Counted from the first letter of the stretch, positions 52,926 to 62,252 are shown. The stretch: DNA of 64,000 bases from Alkalihalobacterium chitinilyticum (GCF_029028005.1 NZ_JAOTPO010000013.1:91051-155050); one strand, 5' to 3'. A program made the numbers and translations. Notes: generated by a model not told the origin, from the sequence alone.

Positions 52926-53666
52926 TTAAATCCCCCTTCCACCATCTACATTTAAGACAGCTCCGGTCACGATCGCGGATTCCTTCGAACTGAGATAAAC
53001 CAAGGAATTAGCGATATCAATCGGTTGAATTAATTTCCCTAATGGAACACTCTTTTTGAAAATCGTTTCCTTCGTTGTTTCGATATCCATATCTTTCGAT
53101 GAAAATTGACCTAACATTTGTGTATCCGCTGGTCCCGGATTCACCACATTGACGCGAATGCCATACTCAGCAAGTTCAATCGCCAGCGCCTGAGATAATG
53201 ATACGGTAGCACCTTTTGAAGCGATGTATGCATTTAAGCCAGGACGTGGTCGTACCGCTGAAATAGAAGCCACATTCACAATCACTCCATCGTTTTGCTG
53301 TTTTAAATAAGGAGCAACTTCACGACAGGTGAGAAAAACAGCTGTTGTATTTACGTCGATAATTTTTTTCCACTCATCTAAACTTACTTCTTCAATTGGT
53401 GTAGCGGATTGGGCCACCCCAGCTATATTTAAAAGCCCTGTAATTTTGCCGAACACTTGATAGGTCTTAGAAAAAACGTTCTTTACATCTTCTTCATTCG
53501 TCAAATCAGCAGAAATCGGTAGCAGCCGATCATTTTTTATAGAGTTGTCGATGTTTAAGTCAACAGCAGCGACATAAGCCCCTTCCTCTAAGAAACGCTT
53601 CACGGTTTCTTTTCCCATTCCGCCTTGTGCACCGGTTACTACAAATACTTCATCTCGTAATCTCAT
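52926..53666 (-). CDS. SDR-family oxidoreductase (246 aa)
   Basis: Short-chain dehydrogenase with TGAQGGMGKETVKRF (NAD loop), LNIAGVAQS (NAG variant), the Ser of SVRPRPGLN region and the catalytic Y-x3-K in YIASKGATVS, ending AVLNVDGGRGI. The start ATG overlaps the preceding stop by four bases (ATGA) and its end abuts the ALDH start, so the three genes form one tight operon. It resembles 3-hydroxyacid/polyol dehydrogenases; substrate unknown. Confidence 0.9.
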   Translation of the reverse strand: MRLRDEVFVVTGAQGGMGKETVKRFLEEGAYVAAVDLNIDNSIKNDRLLPISADLTNEEDVKNVFSKTYQVFGKITGLLNIAGVAQSATPIEEVSLDEWKKIIDVNTTAVFLTCREVAPYLKQQNDGVIVNVASISAVRPRPGLNAYIASKGATVSLSQALAIELAEYGIRVNVVNPGPADTQMLGQFSSKDMDIETTKETIFKKSVPLGKLIQPIDIANSLVYLSSKESAIVTGAVLNVDGGRGI

Positions 53667-54757
53667 GAATGATTCACCTGCCTTTCGTGAATCACTTTTT
53701 TAATCGATTCACAAATTGCAGTTCCCATATCACTTGTTGTTGACGTCCCCCCGAGGTCTGGTGTACGAACTTGGTTGTCTAGTAATACTTGCTCAATGGA
53801 CTCGACAATCACATCTGCTAGATCCGCTCTTCCTAAATGTTCAAGCATCAGGGCAGATGACCAGATTTGCGCGATCGGATTGGCAATTCCTTGCCCCGCA
53901 ATGTCAGGTGCTGAACCATGCACCGGCTCAAACATAGAAGGAAAATCTCGTTCAGGATTTAAGTTAGCAGACGGTGAAAGACCGAGTCCCCCTACGACTG
54001 CAGATCCTAAATCACTTAAAATATCTCCGAATAAATTCGAAGCTACGACAACGTCAAAATCCTGTGGTCTCGATACAAAATAAGCAACAAGGGCATCAAT
54101 GAAATAGTGATCCGTATGAATGGATGGATAATCCTTACTCACTTCTTTGACGACCTCATCCCACAGTACCATTGAATGAAGGATCGCATTCGATTTGGTT
54201 GCACTTGTCACTGATTGTTTCCCGTGCTTTTTCGCATATTCATAGGCAAACTCTGCGACTTTTTTCGTACCAGCCCTTGTGATGATCGTATTTTGAACGG
54301 CAATTTCTTGATCTAGTCCGGTATACAGTCTTCCGCCACTATTGGAGTATTCACCTTCTGCATTTTCGCGAATGATAACAAAATCAATATCTTTTTCGTT
54401 AGCTAACGGCGAAGGAACACCTTTCAATAGTTTTACAGGACGGAAATTGATATATTGTTGCAGCTGTTTTCGAATCGGCATGATCAGTTGCCAAATCGTC
54501 ACTTCATCTGGAACACGTGCATCTCCAATCGCTCCAAATAAAATAGCGTCATACTGCTTTAATATTTCTAGGCCATCCTTTGGCATAATCCTGCCGTTTT
54601 CAAGGTAATAATCACTGTTCCAATCAAACGTTTCAAAATCGATATGTAATGACGAATCTAATTCTTTCAATAGTTCTAACACTTTCATAGCTTCACGGAC
54701 AACTTCGGGACCAATTCCATCTCCAGGTAAAACCGCAATCTTATGTAGGGTGGTCAT
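53663..54757 (-). CDS. Isopropylmalate/tartrate dehydrogenase-like enzyme (364 aa)
   Basis: NAD-dependent beta-decarboxylating dehydrogenase. Features are IAVLPGDGIGPEVVREAMKVL, EGEYSNSGGR (substrate loop), HYFIDALVAYFVSRPQDFDVVVASNLFGDILSDLGSAVVGGLGLSPSANL (metal-binding Asp), and EPVHGSAPDIAGQGIANP for NAD. The Tyr/Gly-rich substrate loop and absence of leuC/D or leuA nearby fit tartrate dehydrogenase/decarboxylase or another 2-hydroxydiacid enzyme better than leucine synthesis. First gene of the operon. AGAGGTAG precedes the ATG. A cre-like site and possible promoter lie 70-130 bases upstream. Confidence 0.88.
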   Translation of the reverse strand: MTTLHKIAVLPGDGIGPEVVREAMKVLELLKELDSSLHIDFETFDWNSDYYLENGRIMPKDGLEILKQYDAILFGAIGDARVPDEVTIWQLIMPIRKQLQQYINFRPVKLLKGVPSPLANEKDIDFVIIRENAEGEYSNSGGRLYTGLDQEIAVQNTIITRAGTKKVAEFAYEYAKKHGKQSVTSATKSNAILHSMVLWDEVVKEVSKDYPSIHTDHYFIDALVAYFVSRPQDFDVVVASNLFGDILSDLGSAVVGGLGLSPSANLNPERDFPSMFEPVHGSAPDIAGQGIANPIAQIWSSALMLEHLGRADLADVIVESIEQVLLDNQVRTPDLGGTSTTSDMGTAICESIKKVIHERQVNHS

Positions 54758-54824
54758 TTTCTATCTACCTCTTCTCTTCGTAATCTATAAAACTAGCACA
54801 TCTTGCTAGGCTATGACTCACAAG

Positions 54825-54884
54825 ATAGTAGGAAAACATGAGATGACTTGTTAAAAAATCTAACAATCAAAGGAGCGCTTTCAA
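54825..54884 (-). promoter_or_regulatory. Candidate promoter, inverted repeat and cre-like site of the hydroxyacid operon
   Basis: On the minus strand TTAACA (54854-54849) and TACTAT (54830-54825) are 18 bases apart. TTGTTA-N7-TAACAA (54848-54866) overlaps the -35 and could bind the GntR regulator. TGAAAGCGCTCCTT (54883-54870) is cre-like, with the second half poor. Confidence 0.4.
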
Positions 54885-54901
54885 TACGGTCTAAGTTCAA
54901 A

Positions 54902-55594
54902 TCACTTCTCTTCTAGCATTAAAGAAAATACTCTTTCCGGTAATTCAAAATGTGAATACATGATACTAGACGCTTCTTCCGCCTTCCCATCTCGAATATG
55001 CTCATATATACGTTCATGCTCTCCAAATACTCGTTCAACGACATCCGGTATACTAAAAAACTTATGTACTTGCTTTCGATAGCTTTCAATCATAAGGGTA
55101 ATCACCCGTTGTAATACAGGGTTTTTCGAAGCTTTAGCGACCGCAATATGAAACTCTAAATCCCATTTCGCAAACACTTCCATCTGATCGAAGTTTTCTC
55201 TCATACCATTAATCGCCTTTTCGATCTCCAGCAAATCTTCATTCGTTCTTCGTTGGGCTGCTAAGTAGCTCGTTTCCTTCTCAATGAGTTGTCGCGCTTC
55301 GATGACAGATCTCAAATTTTGAACATCATGGAAAATCAACGATGAAAAGTCAGAAGATGTAGATGACCTTCCCTCTTTATTGAGATAAGTGCCTTTCCCT
55401 TGATGAAAACTTACCATTCCAATCGCAGATAATTTCGAAAGCGCTTCTCGTAAAACAATTAAACTCACTTGATAATACTCAGCTAAATCTTTTTGTGAAG
55501 GTAGTTTTTTACTACTCTCATACTTACCGTCCTCAACATCCTGGATAAATGCAGAAACAACATCATCAACTAAAGAAGTACGTCTTACTTTCAA
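54902..55594 (-). CDS. GntR-family regulator with FCD domain (230 aa)
   Basis: FadR/LldR subgroup: GntR winged HTH at about 8-75 (KLPSQKDLAEYYQVSLIVLREALSKLSAIGMVSFHQGKGTYL) and an all-helical FCD ligand domain (about 95-220). The latter has FAKWDLEFHIAVAKASKNPVLQRVI and the downstream GEHERIYEHIRDG His for metal-assisted organic-acid binding. The start is TTG at 55594 with AAGGTG six bases upstream; GTG at 55603 overlaps that site. It lies between the operon and the divergent FAD-oxidase gene and probably represses both until the acid is present. Confidence 0.88.
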   Translation of the reverse strand: MKVRRTSLVDDVVSAFIQDVEDGKYESSKKLPSQKDLAEYYQVSLIVLREALSKLSAIGMVSFHQGKGTYLNKEGRSSTSSDFSSLIFHDVQNLRSVIEARQLIEKETSYLAAQRRTNEDLLEIEKAINGMRENFDQMEVFAKWDLEFHIAVAKASKNPVLQRVITLMIESYRKQVHKFFSIPDVVERVFGEHERIYEHIRDGKAEEASSIMYSHFELPERVFSLMLEEK

Positions 55595-55716
55595 GTTTTT
55601 CACCTTCTCTAAGTCTTCATAAGACCTGTTAACTTAAGAGTATTATATATATGCAATTCTAAATAGTCAATCAATTAAAATTTGTCGGAATTGTGTAAAA
55701 TGCAGAAATCTTATTT

Positions 55717-55731
55717 ACAATTTCGAATTGT
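55717..55731. promoter_or_regulatory. Palindrome in the divergent intergenic region
   Basis: ACAATTTCGAATTGT is a perfect 6-3-6 inverted repeat about 60 bases upstream of the FAD-oxidase start and 120 upstream of the GntR start. It is a candidate operator for the GntR regulator. Confidence 0.45.
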
Positions 55732-55788
55732 CTTGTGATAACATTTATAGAAAAATAGTTAGTATGCTACTTCAAGGGGGAATTAGAT

Positions 55789-57156
55789 ATGGATCACATC
55801 ACTGCATTAGTCGAACTACTATCTGAAGATCGTGTCTCAACAAATGAAACGACTCTACGAAATCACGGAAAAGACGAATCACACCATACCGAAGCCTTAC
55901 CTCATGCCGTCGTCTTCCCTAAAAGTACTGAAGAAGTTAGTGGGATTAACAAGATTGCGAGTCAATATGAAGTGCCGGTCATCCCATTTGGACTTGGCTC
56001 TAGTTTAGAAGGCCATGTGATTCCTTACCAAGGTGGGATTACCGTGGATTTCTCGTTAATGAATCAAATTATTGAAATTCGAGAAAATGACTTTCTCGTC
56101 AAAGTCCAGCCTGGCATCACTCGAACCCAGTTAAACAAAGCCTTAAAACAATACGGATTATTCTTCCCTGTTGACCCAGGAGCGGACGCGACCATTGGAG
56201 GAATGATCGCCACAAATGCAAGTGGAACGACCTCAGTTCGATATGGTGTGATGAGTGATCAAGTTCGAAATCTAGAAGTTGTTCTAGCAGACGGTAACAT
56301 TATTCAAACGGGTAGTTTAGCTGTAAAATCTAGCTCAGGCTATCATCTGAATTCTCTCTTCGTAGGTTCTGAGGGGACGCTCGGTCTGTTTACAGAAATT
56401 ACATTACAAGTATACGGAATTCCAGAGTACACAACGGCTGCAAGAGCCGTTTTCCCTACTGTTTCTCAAGCGGTTGATGCTGTCGTCAAGATCCTCCAGG
56501 CGGGGATCCCAATTGCACGTTGCGAACTGGTGGACAGTTATTCTATGAAACAAGTAAATCATCACAGTAAAACGAATTATCTTGAGGCTCCTACCCTCTT
56601 CGTAGAATTTCACGGGAACGAAGCGGGTCTCGCACAAGATGTAGAGTTTACACAGGAAATTGTCTATGATTTAGGCTGTCAAGAAATCATTTTCGAAAAC
56701 GACTCAAAAGCCGCGTATCAATTATGGGAAGCGCGACATAATCTAGCTTATGCTTTTATCCACGGCGCTTCGGGTAAGAAGTTATTAGTAACCGATGTTT
56801 GTCTGCCGATATCCGAGCTAGCTGGAGCAATAAATAATGCTAGGAAAACATTGGAAGAGTTCGCTCTTGTAGGTGGCATCGTCGGTCACGTCGGCGACGG
56901 CAACTTCCATGTCCTCTTAATGGTGGATAAAAACGATCCAAAAGAAATGGAACTTACCGAGAAGTTTACTGAGCACCTTGTAAAATATGCCATCGCTCGC
57001 GGTGGAACATGCACGGGTGAGCACGGTGTTGGAGTGGGAAAAAAGAAATACCAACGCCTTGAGCACGGCGCTGCTTATGACGTCATGATTACGATTAAAA
57101 AGGCATTAGATCCAAAATGTATCCTAAATCCAGATAAAATTATAGATAAATATTAA
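55789..57156 (+). CDS. FAD-linked 2-hydroxyacid oxidase/dehydrogenase, GlcD/D-lactate type (455 aa)
   Basis: FAD_binding_4 domain at about 35-215 (VIPFGLGSSLEGHVIPYQGGITVDFS, VDPGADATIGGMIATNASGTTSVRYG, GSEGTLGLFTEITL) and the FAD-oxidase C-terminal domain (about 220-450) with GHVGDGNFHVLLM and TGEHGVGVGKKKY for metal and substrate binding. It oxidises glycolate, D-lactate or D-2-hydroxyglutarate-type acids, passing electrons to quinone or flavoprotein partners. AAGGGGG precedes the ATG. It is divergent from GntR, and its product likely feeds the operon enzymes. Confidence 0.92.
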   Translation: MDHITALVELLSEDRVSTNETTLRNHGKDESHHTEALPHAVVFPKSTEEVSGINKIASQYEVPVIPFGLGSSLEGHVIPYQGGITVDFSLMNQIIEIRENDFLVKVQPGITRTQLNKALKQYGLFFPVDPGADATIGGMIATNASGTTSVRYGVMSDQVRNLEVVLADGNIIQTGSLAVKSSSGYHLNSLFVGSEGTLGLFTEITLQVYGIPEYTTAARAVFPTVSQAVDAVVKILQAGIPIARCELVDSYSMKQVNHHSKTNYLEAPTLFVEFHGNEAGLAQDVEFTQEIVYDLGCQEIIFENDSKAAYQLWEARHNLAYAFIHGASGKKLLVTDVCLPISELAGAINNARKTLEEFALVGGIVGHVGDGNFHVLLMVDKNDPKEMELTEKFTEHLVKYAIARGGTCTGEHGVGVGKKKYQRLEHGAAYDVMITIKKALDPKCILNPDKIIDKY

Positions 57157-57191
57157 TACGGCTGCGGTAACATGTTGTTGAAAAAAGTTTA

Positions 57192-57322
57192 GGGACTCTA
57201 GAGGACCTTATTTGTTTCAAAATGACCAATTTCTAAGATTTAGGGTCCTCAGAAGCCCTAATTTAGCAAAATAAGAGTCCATGACACTAGATTCATAGCT
57301 AATAAGGTCCTCTCAAGTACCC
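57192..57322. repeat. Dispersed palindromic repeat, locus D
   Basis: Two forward copies (57192-57213; 57243-57263) face one inverted copy (57302-57322). The right part (CATGACACTAGATTCATAGC and then TAATAAGGTCC) matches locus C at 48.1 kb. It follows the FAD-oxidase stop by about 35 bases. The rest of the spacer to 57530 has no recognised gene. Confidence 0.8.
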
Positions 57323-57530
57323 AATAAGTTAAACCAACGACTAATTTGTTATCGTTCTCCATTAAGCTTGTAGTCAATCATAAGGTTGTTAAAACAAAAC
57401 TACATAATAAAATTTGCAGAATATAATTATTTTAAAATGGACTTACCCTTGTAGTGCCAAAAAGTCGATAACATTTTGTTGCAACCAACAGCAGAATGCA
57501 CTCCACACTCCCCCCTTAATCAAACTCTAA

Positions 57531-57570
57531 AAAAACCGCGTCCTCACACCATCATGAGAACGCAGTTTCA
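57531..57570 (-). terminator. Terminator of the acyl-CoA synthetase gene
   Basis: AAACTGCGTTCTCA pairs imperfectly with TGAGGACGCGGTTT and ends in seven T residues on the minus strand. Confidence 0.8.
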
Positions 57571-57593
57571 CTAGCAAACTTTTACAACAAAGC

Positions 57594-59261
57594 CTACCCC
57601 TCTACTTTCTGCTGCTCCTGCTCTTGTAGTTTTCGCCACAGGATCTTGCCGCTTCCTGATACAGGAAGTGCATCAAGAAATTGAATAATTTTTGGAACCT
57701 TATAGGCCGCCATATGCTCCTTGGCCCAAGTGATGATCTCTTCAGCAGAAGTATCTTTTCCACTATCATTCAGGACGATAAACGCTTTGACCGTCTCTCC
57801 TCGTCTAGCATCCGGCACTCCGATGACACAAGCATTTTGAACCGAAGGATGTTTATACAAAGACATTTCAACTTCGGCTGGCCAGACTTTAAAACCAGAC
57901 GCATTAATCATACGTTTCACCCGGTCGACTAAGAAGAAATATCCTTCCTCATCATAGCGAGCGATATCTCCTGTTCTAAAAAATTCCTTCCCATCTATCG
58001 TAACAAAGGCACCTTTCGTCTCCACCGGTCGATTCCAGTACCCTTTGAATACCTGTTCTCCTGTTACGATGATTTCGCCTTCTTCATGTGGGCCTAGTTC
58101 TTTTAACGTCACCGGATCTACGACTCTAGCATCGACATCAAACTGCGGCACCCCTAAACACTGTAACTTCGCTCGATCCAGTGGATTTTGATGAATTTGC
58201 GACATCGTTTCTGTCAGTCCATAACCCTCGACATACCGAAGTCCAGTCAATTCAAACAGTTTCTGTCCAACAGCCTCAGGAAGCGGAGCTCCACCACCGC
58301 CAATCATCCGCAGGGACTCGATCGCTTCTTTCTTGAGATTCTGGTTGCCTAAGAAATCCACAACCATTGTCGAAATGTTCGTCCACCTCGTGACTCGATA
58401 CCGCTCCATTAAGGTTAACGCGACATCCCGATCCCAACGTGTCATTACAACCATTGTTCCTCCTAAGTATATCGGGCCGTTCATATTATGTTGCATGCCA
58501 GTTACATGGTAAAGCGGCAACGTGGACAAACTCGTATCGGCTGGTGTTGCACCGCCCCAAACTGCGCCTCCTACAAGGGTGGCTTGCAAGGTTTTATGAG
58601 TATGCATGCAGCCTTTTGGTTTCCCGGTCGTACCTGATGTATATGGCAAGCAACATAAATCATCGCTTGTGCCTCCACTTGGCCCAGCTTTATGACCCGC
58701 TAATAACGCTTCCTTCCAGCCCGTAATTGCTGAAGAAATGAAAATTAGCTTTTCCTCAGTAACAACAGGAGGAACCTCATAATCCAACTCTTGTTGCGCA
58801 TATTCGGAATAGGCTGCGACGACAATATGTTGAAGAGGTGTGACACCAAGACACGGCTCAATTTCCGGCATTAATTCCTGGCCGGCAATCGCCACTTTTG
58901 CGTCACAATCTGATAAATAAAACGCAACCTCATCTTTTACATTCATAGGATTAATCGGAACAACGACAGCACCTACACGTAAAATCGCGTAAAAAGCAAT
59001 GATATACTGCGGTGAATTTTGCATGTACAGTAACACTCGATCACCTTTAGAGACCTCCAGTTCCTGCTGCAAATAACCCGCCAATTGTTCAACTTCTTTG
59101 TGGAGTTGTTCATAAGTAATTTCTGTTCCGTAAAAAACTATCGCTGTTTTATTAGGGTAACGTTTGGTGGTCGTTTCCAAGTTGTCATAAATCGTGGATT
59201 CAGGGATCGGTAAAGATTTCGGTAAATGCTTTGGCCAAAATTCAAAATGCCGTGTAAACAT
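57594..59261 (-). CDS. Long/medium-chain acyl-CoA synthetase, AMP-binding (555 aa)
   Basis: ANL-superfamily ligase. It has YTSGTTGKPKGCMHTH (P-loop, A3), VEGYGLTETM (A5), FRTGDIARYDEEGYFFLVDRVKRMINASGFKVWPAEVE (A7-A8) and PVSGSGKILWRKLQE (A10 Lys). It should activate fatty or related carboxylic acids to CoA thioesters. The ATG at 59261 (GGTGGTG upstream, MFTRHFEFWP) is chosen over an upstream in-frame ATG that adds 32 hydrophobic residues without a ribosome-binding site. A cre-like site lies 50 bases upstream. It is monocistronic. Confidence 0.9.
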   Translation of the reverse strand: MFTRHFEFWPKHLPKSLPIPESTIYDNLETTTKRYPNKTAIVFYGTEITYEQLHKEVEQLAGYLQQELEVSKGDRVLLYMQNSPQYIIAFYAILRVGAVVVPINPMNVKDEVAFYLSDCDAKVAIAGQELMPEIEPCLGVTPLQHIVVAAYSEYAQQELDYEVPPVVTEEKLIFISSAITGWKEALLAGHKAGPSGGTSDDLCCLPYTSGTTGKPKGCMHTHKTLQATLVGGAVWGGATPADTSLSTLPLYHVTGMQHNMNGPIYLGGTMVVMTRWDRDVALTLMERYRVTRWTNISTMVVDFLGNQNLKKEAIESLRMIGGGGAPLPEAVGQKLFELTGLRYVEGYGLTETMSQIHQNPLDRAKLQCLGVPQFDVDARVVDPVTLKELGPHEEGEIIVTGEQVFKGYWNRPVETKGAFVTIDGKEFFRTGDIARYDEEGYFFLVDRVKRMINASGFKVWPAEVEMSLYKHPSVQNACVIGVPDARRGETVKAFIVLNDSGKDTSAEEIITWAKEHMAAYKVPKIIQFLDALPVSGSGKILWRKLQEQEQQKVEG

Positions 59262-59310
59262 TAAAAAGTCACCACCCAAATAAAAAATAATCACTCGGTG
59301 AAAGAACAAG

Positions 59311-59324
59311 TGTAACCGCTTACA
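59311..59324 (-). promoter_or_regulatory. cre-like site upstream of the acyl-CoA synthetase
   Basis: TGTAACCGCTTACA matches the cre pattern around a central CG and is nearly palindromic. It is positioned 50 bases upstream of the start codon, in the promoter region. Confidence 0.55.
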
Positions 59325-59437
59325 AGATACATAGTCTAATAATAACAGAATATTCATATAAATGTAAATTTATTTTCAGGAAAGGAACTCTCCCTCACTT
59401 CAATCTTTTACTAGAATATTTTTTTAATATAATCTAA

Positions 59438-59764
59438 ATGTTAGGTGCAGAATATTACTACATAACGAAAGACAATGGACCTGTTGGACTCATTCATTAT
59501 CTCTTAAATCATAAGTCCGACCATCTACCGTGGATAGGTTTGTTAATTGTCCATAAACAACATGGCAGAGGCGGGATCGCTTCAAAGGCCCTCCACCTGC
59601 TCGAGAAAAAACTGATCGATCAAAATAAACAGAAAGTGAGATTGTGTGTTCAAGATGGTAATGAGATTGGGGCAGCCTTTTGGAGACAAGAAGGCTTTGT
59701 GATCATCAACTCAGCAACAGACGGACACAATAACCGAGTTGATAATTATGAAAAGAAACTATGA
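59438..59764 (+). pseudogene. N-terminally truncated GNAT acetyltransferase
   Basis: Reads as the C-terminal two thirds of a GNAT: WIGLLIVHKQHGRGGIASKALHLLEKK supplies the acetyl-CoA loop (Q/R-x-x-G-x-G/A) and GAAFWRQEGFVII the last helix-strand. The first 35-50 residues of the fold are missing, the first ATG has no ribosome-binding site, and upstream DNA is AT-rich with stops. Probably a decaying gene; a short functional variant is less likely. Confidence 0.55.
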
Positions 59765-59804
59765 TCGGATAGTAAGCAAGTGTTCAAATGCAATTAATTC
59801 AAGG

Positions 59805-60040
59805 TTGACAAGAGGGAAAAATACTAGCATAAATTTTAAGAATGAGCCACTTTTCCAATAAGAAAAGCGAAAGGGTCCGGTTGAGAACATACGGACTGGA
59901 GCGCACCGTATGAAATAAAAGAATAGAGCTCGATTAGTACCCGCCCCCTGTTTAAAACGAAGGTCACGGTCACCATAGAGCTTCGAATTTTTAATTTTAA
60001 AAAAACCTTCTTCCACAATGATCATAGAAGAAGGTTTTTT
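59805..60040 (+). ncRNA. Candidate small RNA (promoter plus terminator, no ORF)
   Basis: TTGACA (59805-59810) and CATAAA (59828-59833) are 17 bases apart, a fair sigma-A promoter. A perfect terminator hairpin (AAAAACCTTCTT with AAGAAGGTTTTTT) ends at 60040. The 200 bases between have no credible gene and contain local inverted repeats such as GTCCG...CGGAC. This supports a candidate transcript, no more. Confidence 0.35.
59999..60040. terminator. Bidirectional terminator
   Basis: AAAAACCTTCTT pairs with AAGAAGGTTTTT across an 18-base loop with internal pairing. T-runs occur on both strands. It could end the candidate small RNA (plus) or the serine-hydrolase transcript (minus). Confidence 0.8.
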
Positions 60041-60085
60041 GTACGTTTGAAATGTTCTACCAATAGATCAACTTACCGCTTAAAT

Positions 60086-62005
60086 CTAGATCCCAATCAT
60101 ATTGTAATAATTCAATATGAGCAGTACGCTCATGGCCAAAAATAAAACCGTCGTATAATATAGCCTTTTAAACACCGTACCTGATCTAGACAACCAAGCG
60201 AAAATAAGGGCAAAGCCTTGTATGAGGACTAATATCAGAGTAATTAATGGAATGTAGAGTGCCAATTGAACCGCGAGAGGCAGTTCAATAAACACAGCCG
60301 CAATCCCATCCATCTGAAGGAACCCCGTTACAAGTACAACTAAAAAGAGTAAAAAACTCAAACAAATCAGCATGTTTAGCTTTCCTGCATCCTTATACCA
60401 GCTCTGTTTCGTTTCTGTCGAATTTCTTTGTTTATTTCTTGACACTAATTTTTTAATTAGTTTTATAATCAAGAAAAGACCAGTAGCTACAGAAAACAAA
60501 ACAAAAACACCGAATAGGATGCCGTGCAACATTGCATTTTGGTACCAGGTACCTTTTTCATACACGAAGCTGTCTGGATAAAACAAGTGAGTGATCTGCC
60601 CTTTTCCGTCTTCTTCAAAAGCAAGATACTGTTCGGTTTCAGGGTTCATAAATACAAGCGGTTCTACTTGGATAAATGTACTTTCCTGTCCTAAATTCTG
60701 AACAATCAATGAATGATCGGTGTCCTGACTTACTTTGATTGGAGGTGCCATCGCTAGTGTAATTTTTGACGCATCTTCATGACTGTAGCGGTTTGTATAA
60801 TAGCTGCCCTCGTATCGTTTAAGACCTTCCTCAACAGGTTGTGCGGCTGTTTCCATTGCTACAACGGATTGACTCATCGGATAAAAATGGTTAATAAAAT
60901 GAGACGGAAAATAATAACTAAGTAGTCCTCCTGCAAACCCGTTATTAGACGTAAATATCCCAATATTCCGCTCCTTATCAATCATCAACATACTATTTGT
61001 TCCACCTGTGTTACCACCATGTTCCAAAAAGCGATGGGAGTTCTGCAGTCGTTCAAAAAATCCATACCCAAAACCTTGTACATTCGGATGCTGAGAAAAT
61101 TGCCGTTCATGCATGAGCTTTGCTGTACTTTCGTTTATGACCGTCGTTCCATTCCAAGTACCTTCATTTAAATGAAGGAGCATAAATTTGGCCATATCTT
61201 CAGCTGTAGCTACGAACGATCCGGCAGGAGGATAGTGGTAATCATATAAAGGTTCTTCTTGAAAGTGTTCTCCTCTTGGAAAATATTCACGGGCTAGCTG
61301 TTCCTCGACAGCTGCGTTCATCGCGACATAAGTATCGTTCATATTGAGCGGTTTTAAAATATGTTTTTCAATGTATTCCTCATAAGATAATCCTGAAACT
61401 TCTTCAATAACTAACCCTAATATTCCCATTCCATAATTACTGTATTGGATATACTGACCGGGTTCGCGTATCATCTGTGGTTGGTTTTCTTTTAAGTATT
61501 CTCGTAACGGTAGTCGTTTACTATAATGCTCAGCTGCCATTCCGAAAAATCTCTCATCAAAACCCGGTGTATGTGTTAAAAGGTGCTTCACTCGGATTGG
61601 TTGAAACTGCTGGGTATCAATTTGGAAATAAGTCAAATACTCATTAACATCCGCTTCTAGATCGACCAATCCCTGTTCGACTAACTGCATAATTGCCGTT
61701 GCTGTAAACAACTTTGATACCGATCCAATTCGAAAGAACGATTGACTCGGATCGACTTTAAGCTCCTGTTCCAGATTCGCATACCCGAAACCTTGTTCGT
61801 AAAGGATTTCGTTATCTTTTACAACTAGGATTACCGCTCCCGGAATCTGGTACTCTTCCATATTTTCTTCAAACATTTGCTCAACAAACGCCTGCACATT
61901 TTCTTTAGTGATCTCGATGCCTTTACCTGGCGTCACGGTTGCATGAATTTGCAGCGGTAGGACGAGCAACAAAATACATAACATGAATACAATTTGTTTC
62001 TTCAA
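60086..62005 (-). CDS. Serine beta-lactamase-like hydrolase with C-terminal membrane region (639 aa)
   Basis: Class-C beta-lactamase/PBP-like domain (about 35-400) after a signal peptide. The active-site S-x-x-K is GSVSK (Ser95, Lys98), the second motif is YSNYG near 188, and the third region is HGGNTGG. A beta-rich domain (about 410-490) and five transmembrane helices in the last 150 residues follow. The family includes FmtA/EstB-like esterases and D-amino-acid peptidases on the cell surface. TTG start with GGGAGGG upstream. Its substrate is unknown; lytic or lipid esterase functions are both open. Confidence 0.85.
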   Translation of the reverse strand: MKKQIVFMLCILLLVLPLQIHATVTPGKGIEITKENVQAFVEQMFEENMEEYQIPGAVILVVKDNEILYEQGFGYANLEQELKVDPSQSFFRIGSVSKLFTATAIMQLVEQGLVDLEADVNEYLTYFQIDTQQFQPIRVKHLLTHTPGFDERFFGMAAEHYSKRLPLREYLKENQPQMIREPGQYIQYSNYGMGILGLVIEEVSGLSYEEYIEKHILKPLNMNDTYVAMNAAVEEQLAREYFPRGEHFQEEPLYDYHYPPAGSFVATAEDMAKFMLLHLNEGTWNGTTVINESTAKLMHERQFSQHPNVQGFGYGFFERLQNSHRFLEHGGNTGGTNSMLMIDKERNIGIFTSNNGFAGGLLSYYFPSHFINHFYPMSQSVVAMETAAQPVEEGLKRYEGSYYTNRYSHEDASKITLAMAPPIKVSQDTDHSLIVQNLGQESTFIQVEPLVFMNPETEQYLAFEEDGKGQITHLFYPDSFVYEKGTWYQNAMLHGILFGVFVLFSVATGLFLIIKLIKKLVSRNKQRNSTETKQSWYKDAGKLNMLICLSFLLFLVVLVTGFLQMDGIAAVFIELPLAVQLALYIPLITLILVLIQGFALIFAWLSRSGTVFKRLYYTTVLFLAMSVLLILNYYNMIGI

Positions 62006-62150
62006 TTTAATCCCTCCCTTGTTATGATCATTCTAACTTTCTCATTCTAAATACTATTGAACTGTTACTTTTATCATATATTTTTTTGGAATATTTAGGT
62101 ATGTCAATTTACGTACAATCGTTTAATAACAATACCCTCCCTTGCTTGTT

Positions 62151-62184
62151 AAAAAAATGCTTTGCTCAAGTTGGAAGCAAAGCA
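62151..62184 (-). terminator. Hairpin terminator downstream of the gene ending at 62253
   Basis: TGCTTTGCT pairs with AGCAAAGCA; seven T residues follow on the minus strand. Confidence 0.8.
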
Positions 62185-62252
62185 CACGTGTAATTAATAA
62201 TTCTAATTCTAAAATTAGATAAACAGGAGCAATCACATGGATGACTTATTTG

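Noticed and set aside
53663..54757. Leucine-pathway leuB
   Set aside because: No leuA, leuC or leuD nearby, and the operon partners are catabolic; tartrate/hydroxyacid-type dehydrogenase fits the context better.
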